DNA of 64,000 nucleotides. Source: Streptomyces venezuelae (lineage in GTDB: Bacteria > Actinomycetota > Actinomycetes > Streptomycetales > Streptomycetaceae). This document shows, one piece after another, positions 54,964-63,389 of this stretch (positions are counted from its first letter, which is position 1; each line of letters begins with the position of its first letter). A model generated the notes under the pieces. It was not told the origin of the DNA, made no database searches, and saw only the letters and a program-made list of their open reading frames with translations. A program made the position numbers and the translations under genes. Where the stretch lies: NCBI RefSeq assembly GCF_008642315.1, contig NZ_CP029192.1, positions 6,758,001 through 6,822,000 on the forward strand, in the 5' to 3' direction.

Positions 54964-55652
54964 CGGACACCCCCAAGGACGCCAAGGACGCCAAGGGCGC
55001 TGCCGCGAAGAAGGACGCGGGCGCCGAGGGATCCGACGAACTGCGCCGGCAGATCGAGGAGACCCGCGGAAACCTCGGCGAGACCGTCGAGGAACTCGCG
55101 GCGAAGGCGGATGTGAAGGCCCGCGCCCGGGAACGGGCCGCGGCGGTGAAGGACCACGTACAAGGGACGGCGGCACAGGTGAAGGACAAGGTGACGGAAC
55201 AGGCGGCGCGCGCCAAGGGCAAGGCCGCGGACGGGGCCGGACAGGCGAAGGACGCCACGGCTGAAACCGCGGCAGGCGCCAAGACCATGGCGGCCGATGG
55301 CGTGGCAGGCGCCAAGAGCAAGGCGGCCGAGGGCGCCGCACGGGCCAAGGGCCTGGCGGCGGAAGGCGCGGGACGCGCCAAGGGCATCGCGGCCGAGGGC
55401 GCGGGTCGTGCCAAGGGCGCCGTGCTGGAAGGCAAGGCGCGCGCGGAACAGTACCCCGCCGTGGTCCAGGCCGAGGAGAAGGTGGCCGAGGCCGCGCGCC
55501 GCGTACAGGAGGGCGCGCCCGAGCCCGTGCGGGCCGCCGCGAGCGGCGTCGCGCGGATCGGCGGCCGCCACCCGCGGACGGTCGCCGCGGCCGGGGCGGG
55601 CGTCCTGGTGGCCTGGCTGCTGCTGCGCCGCGGGAAGCGGAACGGCCGCTGA
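54960..55652 (+). CDS. DUF3618 protein with LEA-like Ala/Lys repeats
   Basis: The 230-residue protein contains the DUF3618 motif DELRRQIEETRGNLGETVEELAAKADVKAR (read in part, about residues 22-52). Then come about 110 residues of 11-mer-like repeats such as AKGLAAEGAGR, AKGIAAEGAGR and AKGKAADGAGQ, similar to late-embryogenesis-abundant group 3 proteins. A C-terminal hydrophobic helix (VAAAGAGVLVAWLLL) with RRGKRNGR ends the protein. It is probably a membrane-tethered, disordered, stress-protective protein. It overlaps both neighbours. Confidence 0.85.
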   Translation: MTDTPKDAKDAKGAAAKKDAGAEGSDELRRQIEETRGNLGETVEELAAKADVKARARERAAAVKDHVQGTAAQVKDKVTEQAARAKGKAADGAGQAKDATAETAAGAKTMAADGVAGAKSKAAEGAARAKGLAAEGAGRAKGIAAEGAGRAKGAVLEGKARAEQYPAVVQAEEKVAEAARRVQEGAPEPVRAAASGVARIGGRHPRTVAAAGAGVLVAWLLLRRGKRNGR

Positions 55653-55918
55653 TGAGTGGGACCAAGATCCTCTACAAGCCGCTCGGCATGGGCTTCGGCA
55701 TGCTGGGCGGCGCGGTCGCCGGTGCGGTGTTCCGCCGCACCTGGAAGGCGGTGGCGGGCGAGGACGACGCGCCGGACGCGCACGACGAGGACCGCTCCTG
55801 GAACGAGATCCTCATCGCCGCCGCGCTCCAGGGGGCCATCTTCGCCGTGGTCAAGGCGGCGGTGGACCGCGGCGGCGCGATCGGGGTGCGGCGCGTGACG
55901 GGCCGCTGGCCGGGCTGA
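55652..55918 (+). CDS. DUF4235 membrane protein
   Basis: The 88-residue protein has two membrane segments (GMGFGMLGGAVAGAVF and IAAALQGAIFAVVKAAV) around an acidic loop, the DUF4235 pattern. Its ATG overlaps the stop of the DUF3618 gene by one base, completing a three-gene cluster. Confidence 0.88.
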   Translation: MSGTKILYKPLGMGFGMLGGAVAGAVFRRTWKAVAGEDDAPDAHDEDRSWNEILIAAALQGAIFAVVKAAVDRGGAIGVRRVTGRWPG

Positions 55919-55988
55919 CGGCCGTGCCGTGTCTGGCATGATCGGCGCGGGCGCCGACAGGCCGGACCGACACGGAGGCCAAGGCACG

Positions 55989-56777
55989 ATGAACAACACT
56001 GAACACAGCAGCACCACCGACGGCGGCGTAGGCGCCGGCCGGGACGAGCGGCGCGTCGCTCTGGTGACGGGCTCCTCGTCCGGCATCGGCGCCGCCGTCG
56101 CCCGCCGCCTCGCCGCCGCCGGCGTCCGCGTCGTCGTCAACTCCGCCCGCTCGGTCGAGGCGGGCGAGAAGCTGGCGGCCGAACTGCCGGACGCCGTCTA
56201 CGTACAGGCGAGCGTCGCCGACGAGGCGGACGCCGCGCGGCTCGTGCGGACCGCCGTCGACACGTACGGCCGCCTGGACATCCTGGTCAACTGCGCGGGC
56301 ACCACCCGCTTCATCGACCACGACGACCTGGAGGCGGCGAGCCCCGGCGTGTGGCGGGAGCTGTACGACGTCAACGTCATCGGCGTGTGGCAGACCATCA
56401 CCGCGGCCGTCCCGCACCTGCGCGAGAGCGGTGCGGGCAGCATCGTCAACATCTCCTCGCAGGCGGGTGTGCGCCCCAGCGGCAGCTCGATCCCGTACGC
56501 GGTCAGCAAGGCTGCCGTGAACCACATGACCAAGCTGCTCGCCAAGACGCTCGGCCCGGCCGTGCGGGTCAACGCGGTGGCGCCCGGCATGATCGACACG
56601 CCGTGGTTCGACGGCGTCGAGGGCATCGAGGCGTCCATGGAGGCGGTGGCACAGCGGCTGCCGCTGGGCCGCGTGGGCCGTCCTGAGGACATCGCCGAGG
56701 CGGTCGTCGACCTGACCAACTCCTCGTACATCACCGGAGAAGTGCTGCTCGTCGACGGCGGCGGCCACCTCCTGTAG
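55989..56777 (+). CDS. Short-chain dehydrogenase/reductase
   Basis: The 262-residue protein has the SDR hallmarks: VALVTGSSSGIGAAVAR (cofactor site), LDILVNCAGTTRFI, IVNISSQAGVRP and the catalytic YAVSK, ending GEVLLVDGGGHL. The first 20 residues are a variable extension. It reduces or oxidises an alcohol or ketone with NAD(P)H; the substrate is unknown. GGAGG precedes ATG 55989. Confidence 0.92.
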   Translation: MNNTEHSSTTDGGVGAGRDERRVALVTGSSSGIGAAVARRLAAAGVRVVVNSARSVEAGEKLAAELPDAVYVQASVADEADAARLVRTAVDTYGRLDILVNCAGTTRFIDHDDLEAASPGVWRELYDVNVIGVWQTITAAVPHLRESGAGSIVNISSQAGVRPSGSSIPYAVSKAAVNHMTKLLAKTLGPAVRVNAVAPGMIDTPWFDGVEGIEASMEAVAQRLPLGRVGRPEDIAEAVVDLTNSSYITGEVLLVDGGGHLL

Positions 56778-56828
56778 ACCGGCCGGGGCCGCGTTGACGG
56801 GGCCGTACGCCCGGAGGAAGCTCGGGCC

Positions 56829-57629
56829 ATGGCCACGACGCAGCAGCATCCGTACGCGCGGTACGTCGCGATCGGTGACAGTCAGACGGAGGGCCTCGGG
56901 GACGGCGACGAGGAGCGCGGCTACCGCGGCTGGGCCGACCGGCTCGCCGAGATCCTCGCCGCCGGGCACCCGGACTTCACCTACGCCAACCTCGCGGTGC
57001 GCGGCCGCAGGACGGCGCTGATCAAGGCGGAGCAGCTCGGCCCCGCCCTCGCGCTGAAGCCGGATCTCGTGACGGTCATGGCGGGCATGAACGACCTGGT
57101 GCGTCCCGGCTACGACGCGGCGCGCGTCGCCGCGGACGTCGAGGAGATGTTCACCGAGCTCACCGCGGCGGGCGCGCACGTGGCCACCGTCACCTTCCCG
57201 GACATCGGCCGCGTCTCGCCGCTGGCGCGGCGCGCGCTGCCCCGCGTCCTGGACCTGAATGCCCGGATCCGCGCGGCCGCCGACCGGCACGGCGTGATCG
57301 TCTTCGACACGTTCCCGCACCGCATCACCACCGACCCGCGGCTGTGGAGCCGCGACCGCATGCACGCGAGCCCGCTCGGCCACGCCAGGATCGCCGCGGG
57401 CATGGCGGACGCGCTCGGCCTCGACGGGCACGAGAGCTGGCTGAGCCCGCTGCCGCCGCTGGCTCCCGTGTCGGTGCTCGGGGCGGTGACGGCGGAGGCG
57501 CGCTGGTTCGCCGGGTTCATGGGCCCCTGGATGTGGCGGCGGGTGCGGGGACGCTCGTCGGGCGACGGCAGGGAGGCGAAACGCCCGGCGCTGGAGGCGG
57601 TGACGGCGGCGGGCCACGAACGGGCTTGA
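56829..57629 (+). CDS. SGNH/GDSL family hydrolase
   Basis: The 266-residue protein has block I YVAIGDSQTEGLG (nucleophilic Ser), block II NLAVRGRRT (Gly), block III VMAGMNDLVRPG (Asn) and block V DRMHASPLGHARIA (Asp and His). This is the complete SGNH set of an esterase or lipase. No signal peptide is present, so it acts in the cytoplasm. It follows the SDR gene by 51 bases. Confidence 0.92.
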   Translation: MATTQQHPYARYVAIGDSQTEGLGDGDEERGYRGWADRLAEILAAGHPDFTYANLAVRGRRTALIKAEQLGPALALKPDLVTVMAGMNDLVRPGYDAARVAADVEEMFTELTAAGAHVATVTFPDIGRVSPLARRALPRVLDLNARIRAAADRHGVIVFDTFPHRITTDPRLWSRDRMHASPLGHARIAAGMADALGLDGHESWLSPLPPLAPVSVLGAVTAEARWFAGFMGPWMWRRVRGRSSGDGREAKRPALEAVTAAGHERA

Positions 57630-57722
57630 CCTCGACCATGGTTGAGGTCGGAGTGTGGTGCGTGCAGGGGGGCGGCCGACCGCCCCCGCACCCGAATTCG
57701 ACCGAGACGGACGGATCACGCC

Positions 57723-58346
57723 ATGCCCGCGACCACCACCCTCAGCACCGGCACCCTCCCCGACCCGGCCCGCGCCGACGGAGGCCTCACCTTCATCAGT
57801 ACGTGGAGCACCGGCTCGCCCGAGCGGCTCCGGGCCACGCTGGACGCCGTCGCGAAGGCCTGGGAGACCCGCCCCTGGCCGCACGAAGGGCTCCTCGCCT
57901 ACACGGTGTACGCGGGCTCCGACGGGTCGACCGTCCTGCACTACTCGCAGTGGCGGGACGAAGAGGCGTACCAGGACTTCTTCGCGGGCGCCGCCAACGG
58001 CAGGGACGCCAGGAACACGGAGATCGACGCGGCCGTGCCCGGCATCGAGCGGCTCGGGCTCAACAAGACGCGGCTGTACCGCAGTTGGACAGGGGGCGGC
58101 GGAGATGGGTCCGGCACGGTGGCGATCACCCTGACCGACTTCGAAAGCCCCGACCCCGAGGGGCAGCGCGCCTGGTCGGACCGGGCCGTCGAAACCCTGG
58201 ACGAGGGCACCGCCGACAGCTCCGGCCCGTACGCCGCGCACTTCCACCTCACCCTGGACGGCAAGCGCGTCGTCACCTACGCGGAGGGCGGCGGAGAAGG
58301 CGCCCGGTACCGCTTCGCGTACGGCTTCGTACCGAGCAAGGCGTAG
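57723..58346 (+). CDS. Antibiotic biosynthesis monooxygenase-type (ABM) domain protein
   Basis: The 207-residue protein has an ABM-like ferredoxin fold in its first half (GLTFISTWSTGSPERLRATL, TVYAGSDGSTVLHYSQWRDEEAYQDFF) and a shortened second copy (TVAITLTDFESPD, AAHFHLTLDGKRVVTYAEG). Such proteins act as small monooxygenases or binding proteins in secondary metabolism; no biosynthetic genes surround it, so the role is open. The ribosome-binding site before ATG 57723 is weak. Confidence 0.75.
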   Translation: MPATTTLSTGTLPDPARADGGLTFISTWSTGSPERLRATLDAVAKAWETRPWPHEGLLAYTVYAGSDGSTVLHYSQWRDEEAYQDFFAGAANGRDARNTEIDAAVPGIERLGLNKTRLYRSWTGGGGDGSGTVAITLTDFESPDPEGQRAWSDRAVETLDEGTADSSGPYAAHFHLTLDGKRVVTYAEGGGEGARYRFAYGFVPSKA

Positions 58347-58419
58347 ATTTTCCCCGCCCCGCACCGCAGGCCTCCCCGCTCTCCTGGACAGCCCCTGGAG
58401 GCGGCGGGACGGTGGAGCC

Positions 58420-59253
58420 ATGAGCGGGGACGGGAGGGCCGGCCGGGGCAGGCCGCGCAGACGCAGGCCCGGCAAGGGGGAGTCCGCCGCCGACGGCCCC
58501 GCCGCGACGGGCGGCGACGGCGGCGGGGGCAAGGCCTTCGAAATCGTCAGGGAGCTGGAGGTCGAGGGCTCACCGGCCCGGCTGTGGGCCGCCCTCACCA
58601 CCGGCACCGGAGGCTGGCTGTGGCCCATGGAGTACGAGCCCCGCGAGGGCGGCGCCGCCCCCTCCGGAGGCACCGTCACCCGCTGGGACCCGCCCCACCG
58701 CCTCACCGCCCGCGTCGAGGACCCGGACCGCATACCCGGCCAGACCCTCAACGAGCTCGACCACGTCATCGAGCCGCGCGACGGCGGCCGCCGCTCCTGG
58801 CTGCGCCACGTGCACAGCGGCATCTTCACCGGCGACTGGGACACGCGGTACGAGGGCGCGGTGCAGCACACCGACTTCTACCTGCACACCCTGGGCCAGT
58901 ACATGGCGTACTTCGAGGGCCGCCCCGTCGCCTACTCCGCCCTGCACGGCCCGCGCGCCTCCACCGCCCCGGACGCCTTCGTCAGGCTGGCCAGGGCGCT
59001 CGGCCTGCCCGACGACGCCACGGACGGCGCGCGCGTACGGGTGCAGGCCGCGGGCGGCGAGCTGGACGCGGTGATCGACTTCCGCAGCCGGTACTTCATC
59101 GGTCTGCGCGCGGACGAGACGCTGCACCGCTTCTACGGCCGCAACCACTTCGGCGCCCCCGTCGGCGTCAGCGTGCACGACTTCGGCGCGCACGCCGACG
59201 CCAAGGGCACCGAACTGGCGTGGCAGGACTGGCTGGACCACCTCTACGGCTGA
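58420..59253 (+). CDS. SRPBCC/AHSA1-type domain protein
   Basis: The 277-residue protein has an Arg/Gly-rich, probably disordered N-terminus (1-38), followed by an AHSA1-like SRPBCC half (IVRELEVEGSPARLWAALTTGTGGWLWPMEY, read in part; RWDPPHRLTARVED, WDTRYEGAVQHTDFYLHTLGQYM). The second half (HRFYGRNHFGAPVGVSVHDFG) is a further domain I cannot name. These folds bind hydrophobic ligands; the ligand is unknown. The gene converges on the nuclease gene. Confidence 0.8.
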   Translation: MSGDGRAGRGRPRRRRPGKGESAADGPAATGGDGGGGKAFEIVRELEVEGSPARLWAALTTGTGGWLWPMEYEPREGGAAPSGGTVTRWDPPHRLTARVEDPDRIPGQTLNELDHVIEPRDGGRRSWLRHVHSGIFTGDWDTRYEGAVQHTDFYLHTLGQYMAYFEGRPVAYSALHGPRASTAPDAFVRLARALGLPDDATDGARVRVQAAGGELDAVIDFRSRYFIGLRADETLHRFYGRNHFGAPVGVSVHDFGAHADAKGTELAWQDWLDHLYG

Positions 59254-59274
59254 GGCGGCCCGGCCGGTGCACGG

Positions 59275-61134
59275 CTACGGCCTGAAGCGCAGCACCTGCG
59301 GGTCGTGGTCGCTGTTCTGCTCCGCGAACTCCGCGTTGATGTGCACGCTGTCGAAGCTGAAGTCGTCCGCGTCGCCCACTCCCGGGCTGGTCAGGATCTG
59401 GTCGAGGACCTGCGAGTTGCCCTGGTAGACGTATGAGTAGCGCTCGCTCCTCGGCAGCGACCGCACGGCGGAGCGCAGCGCGCCGCCGTCCTCCAGGGCC
59501 TTGGTGGCGGCCGAGAACTCGAAGTCGTTGATGTCGCCGAGCACGACGACGTCGGCGTTGCGCTGGACCTTGCGGATGTCCTTCACGAAACCGTTCACCG
59601 CCTGCGCCTGCAGCAGCCGCTTGGCCTCGGAGGAGCGCACCGGCGGCTGGTGGTGCGAGGTCAGCGACTCGTCGCCGCCCTTCGACCCGAAGTGGTTGGC
59701 GATCACGAACACGGTCCGGCCGCGGAAGGTGAACTCGCCGGCCAGCGGCTTGCGGCTGTCCGCCCACGCCGCGTTGGCCGGGTCGACGCGCCCGGGGGAG
59801 TGGCTCAGCGCGGCCCGTCCCTTCTCCCGCACGACCTCGGTGGGCGTCGTGGCGTCGCCGGGCGCGCGCTCGGTGAACGAGACCCGCTGCGGGTTGTAGA
59901 GGAAGACCTGACGGATGTTGCCGCCGGGCTCGCCGCCGTCCTTGTTGTTCTGCGGGTCGACGGACCGCCACGCGTAGCGCGGCCCGCCCGCGGCGACGAT
60001 CGCGTCCGTGAACTTCTTCAGCGTCGCCTCCGCGGAGACCGTGCCGTCGTTCTTCGCCCCGTTGTCGTCCTGGATCTCCTCCAGGGCCACGATGTCGGGC
60101 GAGGAGAGGTTCGCGACGACCGCGCCCGCCAGCGCGTCGAACTTCGTCTGCGGGTCGGTCGGGTCGAGGTTCTCGACGTTGTACGTGGCCACGGCGAGCT
60201 CGCCCTTGGCCTGCTTCCGCGTCTTCTCGCGCTTCAGGCCCTTGTCGTCGACCTTGCCGAGCTCGCGCGCCACGAGGGTGTAGCCGCCGAACTGGTTGAA
60301 GTCCAGCGGGCCCACGGCGCCGCCGCGCAGGACGTCACCGACGTTCGCCTTGGGGAACGGCTGCTCGGAGACCGGGGCGAGCTGCTGGATCTGGAGCCGC
60401 CCGCCGTTCTGCGCGCCGTACGAGCCGTAGACGGTGCCGCCGCGCCGGTTCGGGTTCTCGTGCTTCTTCACCGTCACCCAGAGCTCGTTGTACGCGTCGG
60501 TCGCCCCGACGACGCGCGAGCTGTCGATCCGTACGTTCATGCCTTCAAGCGACTCGTACAGGTCGAGGGCGTACGAGCGCGGCTTCAGCGGCAGCGCGTT
60601 GATGCTGCCGCCCTGCGCGGGGTCGCCCGCGGGCGCGTAGCGGCTCGGCACGGACTCGGCGGTGACCGCGACCGGGGCGGGCAGCGCGTTGCCGGAGGAC
60701 TCCACGGTCACCGTCGGCTTGGTGATCTGGGTCAGGGACTGGTTGCCGGATCCGGTGCCCCCGGGCACGTACTCGCCGACCGTGCCGGAGACCCGTACCG
60801 CGTCGCCCGCCTTCACCGTGAGCGGCGCGGAGCCCGTGAAGACGAAGATGCCCTCGCTGGTGGCCGCGTCGTCGTCGGCCGCGCCCTTGGCGGACTGGAT
60901 CCAGAAGCCCTTGGAGCCGTAGCCGCGCACGCCCGTCACGATGCCGGGCACATCGCTGACCTGCTGCCCGGCCAGGGGCGACGTACGGGTGGTGCCCTGG
61001 ATGTCGTGGATGCGGACCTCGTCGGCGGCGGCCGGGGACGAGGTGACGGCGAGCAGTCCCGCCGCCAGGGCGGCGGCGACCACGGCGCCGACGGCGGCTG
61101 ATCTCGGAACGCGGGGCGACGATATGTGAGACAT
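59275..61134 (-). CDS. Secreted endonuclease/exonuclease/phosphatase-family nuclease
   Basis: The 619-residue precursor starts at ATG 61134 behind GGAG. The signal peptide is cleaved after PAAA (near residue 40). An OB-fold region (RIHDIQGTTRTSPLAGQQV to about 300) precedes the EEP catalytic domain with VATYNVENLDPTD, DIVALEEIQDD, the metal-binding GDINDFEF and a final NSDHDPQVLRF. The pattern is of extracellular DNases. It probably degrades DNA outside the cell for phosphate or nucleotide uptake; no PHO box was seen. Confidence 0.93.
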   Translation of the reverse strand: MSHISSPRVPRSAAVGAVVAAALAAGLLAVTSSPAAADEVRIHDIQGTTRTSPLAGQQVSDVPGIVTGVRGYGSKGFWIQSAKGAADDDAATSEGIFVFTGSAPLTVKAGDAVRVSGTVGEYVPGGTGSGNQSLTQITKPTVTVESSGNALPAPVAVTAESVPSRYAPAGDPAQGGSINALPLKPRSYALDLYESLEGMNVRIDSSRVVGATDAYNELWVTVKKHENPNRRGGTVYGSYGAQNGGRLQIQQLAPVSEQPFPKANVGDVLRGGAVGPLDFNQFGGYTLVARELGKVDDKGLKREKTRKQAKGELAVATYNVENLDPTDPQTKFDALAGAVVANLSSPDIVALEEIQDDNGAKNDGTVSAEATLKKFTDAIVAAGGPRYAWRSVDPQNNKDGGEPGGNIRQVFLYNPQRVSFTERAPGDATTPTEVVREKGRAALSHSPGRVDPANAAWADSRKPLAGEFTFRGRTVFVIANHFGSKGGDESLTSHHQPPVRSSEAKRLLQAQAVNGFVKDIRKVQRNADVVVLGDINDFEFSAATKALEDGGALRSAVRSLPRSERYSYVYQGNSQVLDQILTSPGVGDADDFSFDSVHINAEFAEQNSDHDPQVLRFRP

Positions 61135-61208
61135 CAGGGAACTCCGGATGAGGGTGTGGGAACGAAGCTGCGGCAGTGCAGGGCCGGTCGGGCGCTCTAC
61201 GCGCGTCA

Positions 61209-61237
61209 ATCTCTTGTGTGACCAGGGGAGTTGTCAA
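61209..61237 (-). promoter_or_regulatory. Candidate promoter of the nuclease gene
   Basis: On the minus strand TTGACA (61237-61232) and AGAGAT (61214-61209) are 17 bases apart; the -35 is perfect and the -10 matches in three positions. Transcription from about 61202 leaves a 68-nt leader. Confidence 0.45.
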
Positions 61238-61358
61238 GGTTCCGCGGGTGTTCCCGCGCTGTACGTTTCCTGACAGGGACATGAACCGGGCGGCATGGTC
61301 CCAAATCCGTCTAGGCTTGCCCACTGCAGAGCCCGTCCCTCCGGAGGAGAACCAGCCG

Positions 61359-62810
61359 ATGTCCGTAAGCCCCGCCACCCTGCCGCCGGTGCTGCTGCAC
61401 TCCGAAGCGGAACTCGCGCGGGCCGCGCTCGCCACGCCGCTGCTCTCCCGGGCCGTGCGCCTCGCCCGCTGGGCCGGACCCGAGACCCGCGTCGGCGCGG
61501 GCGGCGAGCTCGTCGACGCACAGCTCCCGGCCGCCGCGGCCGAGCTGGGCCTCTCGGCGGACGACCCCGACGCCGCCGCGTACGCGAGCGAGGCGTGGCG
61601 GGTCGCCGTGGACACCGGGCTCATCGACGTCACGGACGCCGAGGAGGAGGGCGCGGACGGCACCGTCACCCAGGGCGAGGACCTCGCGCTGCTCTCCGAG
61701 GGCAGCCCGCAGGACGTCCTCGGCATCTGGCTCGGCGCCCTCGACACCGTGTACGCGGACGCGACCGTGCCGGACATGGAGAACCTCCTCGACGTCCTGG
61801 AGGAGAACGGCGAGGTCGACTTCGACGAGCTCGGCTGGGACCCGCAGGCCGAGGCCGACTTCCTCGACGGTGTCCTCGGCAACCTCTACCTGCTCACCGT
61901 CGGCGACGCCGCGGGCGGTGAGAGCCCGGTGCCGCTGCCCGCGCTCGCCGCCTCGATGATCGTCCCCGACGACATGGGCGAGCCCACGGACGACATCCTG
62001 GAGCAGGTGTCGGACGCGATGATGAAGCTCGACGACCAGTTCCGGCTCTTCGAGCCGCTCGGCCTCGTCGAGTACCAGCCGGTCGACGAGGCGCTCATGG
62101 CCGACATCGACGACGAGGCCGCCCAGCCGGAGCCCGCCCCCGTCGACGACGAGGACGTCAGCCGCTACGGCATGGTCCGCCTCACCCCCCTCGGCCTGTA
62201 CGGCGTGCGCGCCCGCATGCTGGAGGCCGGCGTCGACGCGCCCGCCGTCGGCGACCTCGCGGACAAGGGCGCGGACGCGCTGCTCGAAGGCACCTCGGGC
62301 TTCCCGCAGCACGCCGCGCAGGCCGAGATCGAGCAGTGGCTCGGACGGCACGAACCGCTGGTCGCCGCACGGGAGTTGCTGGCCGCGGCCCGCGGCTCCG
62401 ACGAGGGCGCGCCGCTGCGCAGGCTCCGCTGTCAGCAGGCGCTCTCCCTCGTCGGCGACGAGGCGGAGCCCGCCCTGCGCGACGTCCTCGACGACCCGGA
62501 ACTCGGCGGCCTCGCCCGGGTCTGGCTCGCCGAGCACGGAGCCTCGGACGTGCCCGCGCCGTCGGAGGAGCTCATCTTCTGGCTGACCATCGACACGCTC
62601 GCCGCGCAGCTCTCCGTCGAGGGGAACTCGGACGAACTGCAGGGCCTGGTCGAGGGCCTCGCCCAGCAGCACAGCGGCTTCTTCGCCACGGCGTGGCGCG
62701 TGGAGCACCCGGCCACGGCCGACGTCCTGGAGGCGATGGGCCGCCTGCACCCCGACAAGAAGGTGGCGAAGGAGGCCCGCAAGGCGGCGTTCAAGGCGCG
62801 AAACCTCTGA
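61359..62810 (+). CDS. Large acidic protein of unknown function, conserved in Streptomyces
   Basis: ATG 61359 follows GGAGGAGA. The 483-residue protein has no signal peptide or membrane helix. The N-terminal 320 residues are strongly acidic and alpha-helical (LLDVLEENGEVDFDELGWDP), with DVSRYGMVRLTPLGLYGVR resembling a winged-helix segment. The C-terminal part (about 330-480) carries a HEAT-like repeat (LRRLRCQQALSLVGDEAEPA, LRDVLDDPELGGLARVWLAE). I know no function. It stands alone between the divergent nuclease and a bidirectional terminator. Confidence 0.8.
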   Translation: MSVSPATLPPVLLHSEAELARAALATPLLSRAVRLARWAGPETRVGAGGELVDAQLPAAAAELGLSADDPDAAAYASEAWRVAVDTGLIDVTDAEEEGADGTVTQGEDLALLSEGSPQDVLGIWLGALDTVYADATVPDMENLLDVLEENGEVDFDELGWDPQAEADFLDGVLGNLYLLTVGDAAGGESPVPLPALAASMIVPDDMGEPTDDILEQVSDAMMKLDDQFRLFEPLGLVEYQPVDEALMADIDDEAAQPEPAPVDDEDVSRYGMVRLTPLGLYGVRARMLEAGVDAPAVGDLADKGADALLEGTSGFPQHAAQAEIEQWLGRHEPLVAARELLAAARGSDEGAPLRRLRCQQALSLVGDEAEPALRDVLDDPELGGLARVWLAEHGASDVPAPSEELIFWLTIDTLAAQLSVEGNSDELQGLVEGLAQQHSGFFATAWRVEHPATADVLEAMGRLHPDKKVAKEARKAAFKARNL

Positions 62811-62854
62811 GCCCGTCCGGCGATTGAGGACGAGCCCGAAGGGCGATCGACGGC

Positions 62855-62898
62855 GCCTCGGGTGGGCCCGCAGGCAACGGTGCAGGCCCACCCGAGGC
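62855..62898. terminator. Bidirectional terminator between convergent genes
   Basis: GCCTCGGGTGGGCC (62855-62868) pairs perfectly with GGCCCACCCGAGGC (62885-62898); an inner GCA/TGC pairing shortens the 16-nt loop. It lies between the stops at 62810 (+) and 62908 (-). Confidence 0.82.
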
Positions 62899-62907
62899 CC
62901 GCTCACA

Positions 62908-63363
62908 TCAACATTCGTACCGAGTCGTGTGCTTGAACGACGACGTCGCCCCGTCGAACCCGTACGTCCCCCGGTACGCCGGAGGATTCTGGTACTCGCC
63001 CACGATCGTGATCGTGTTCGCGCACGATCCCTGCCCCGCGCGCTTCGCGTCGAGCCGGATCGTCTCGCCGATCGCGCCGCCCGTGATGTCCCACGGCGCG
63101 CCGCAGATGCCGGACGTGATCTGCCCGCCCGTCACCACATGCGGATACGTGTTGGGGTTGTACTTCACCTCGATGGCGAACGTGACCGCACCGGCGTGCA
63201 GCGTCAGCTTGCACTCCGTCGACAGGGCCTCGGCCGACACCTCGGCCATCGGCGCGGCGAACGCCTCGTCGCGCGTCTTGACCTCGGCGCCCTGCGGATT
63301 GTGGAAGCGGTGCTCCGACGTCCGCGACTGGCCGCCCTTCTGCTTACGTGCCTGAGTGGTCAT
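62908..63363 (-). CDS. Small beta-rich protein of unknown function, four cysteines
   Basis: The 151-residue protein has a basic, polar N-terminus (MTTQARKQKGGQSRTSEHRF) and no signal peptide. The rest is a predicted beta-sandwich (VTFAIEVKYNPNTYPHVVTGG, WDITGGAIGETIRL, TITIVGEYQNPPAYRGTYGF) with four cysteines that could form two disulfides. It is 26 bases downstream of the protease gene on the same strand, with a GGAGGG ribosome-binding site, and both are likely one operon. No family is recognised. Confidence 0.75.
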   Translation of the reverse strand: MTTQARKQKGGQSRTSEHRFHNPQGAEVKTRDEAFAAPMAEVSAEALSTECKLTLHAGAVTFAIEVKYNPNTYPHVVTGGQITSGICGAPWDITGGAIGETIRLDAKRAGQGSCANTITIVGEYQNPPAYRGTYGFDGATSSFKHTTRYEC

Positions 63364-63389
63364 GGAAAACCCTCCTCCCGTCCTGACCG

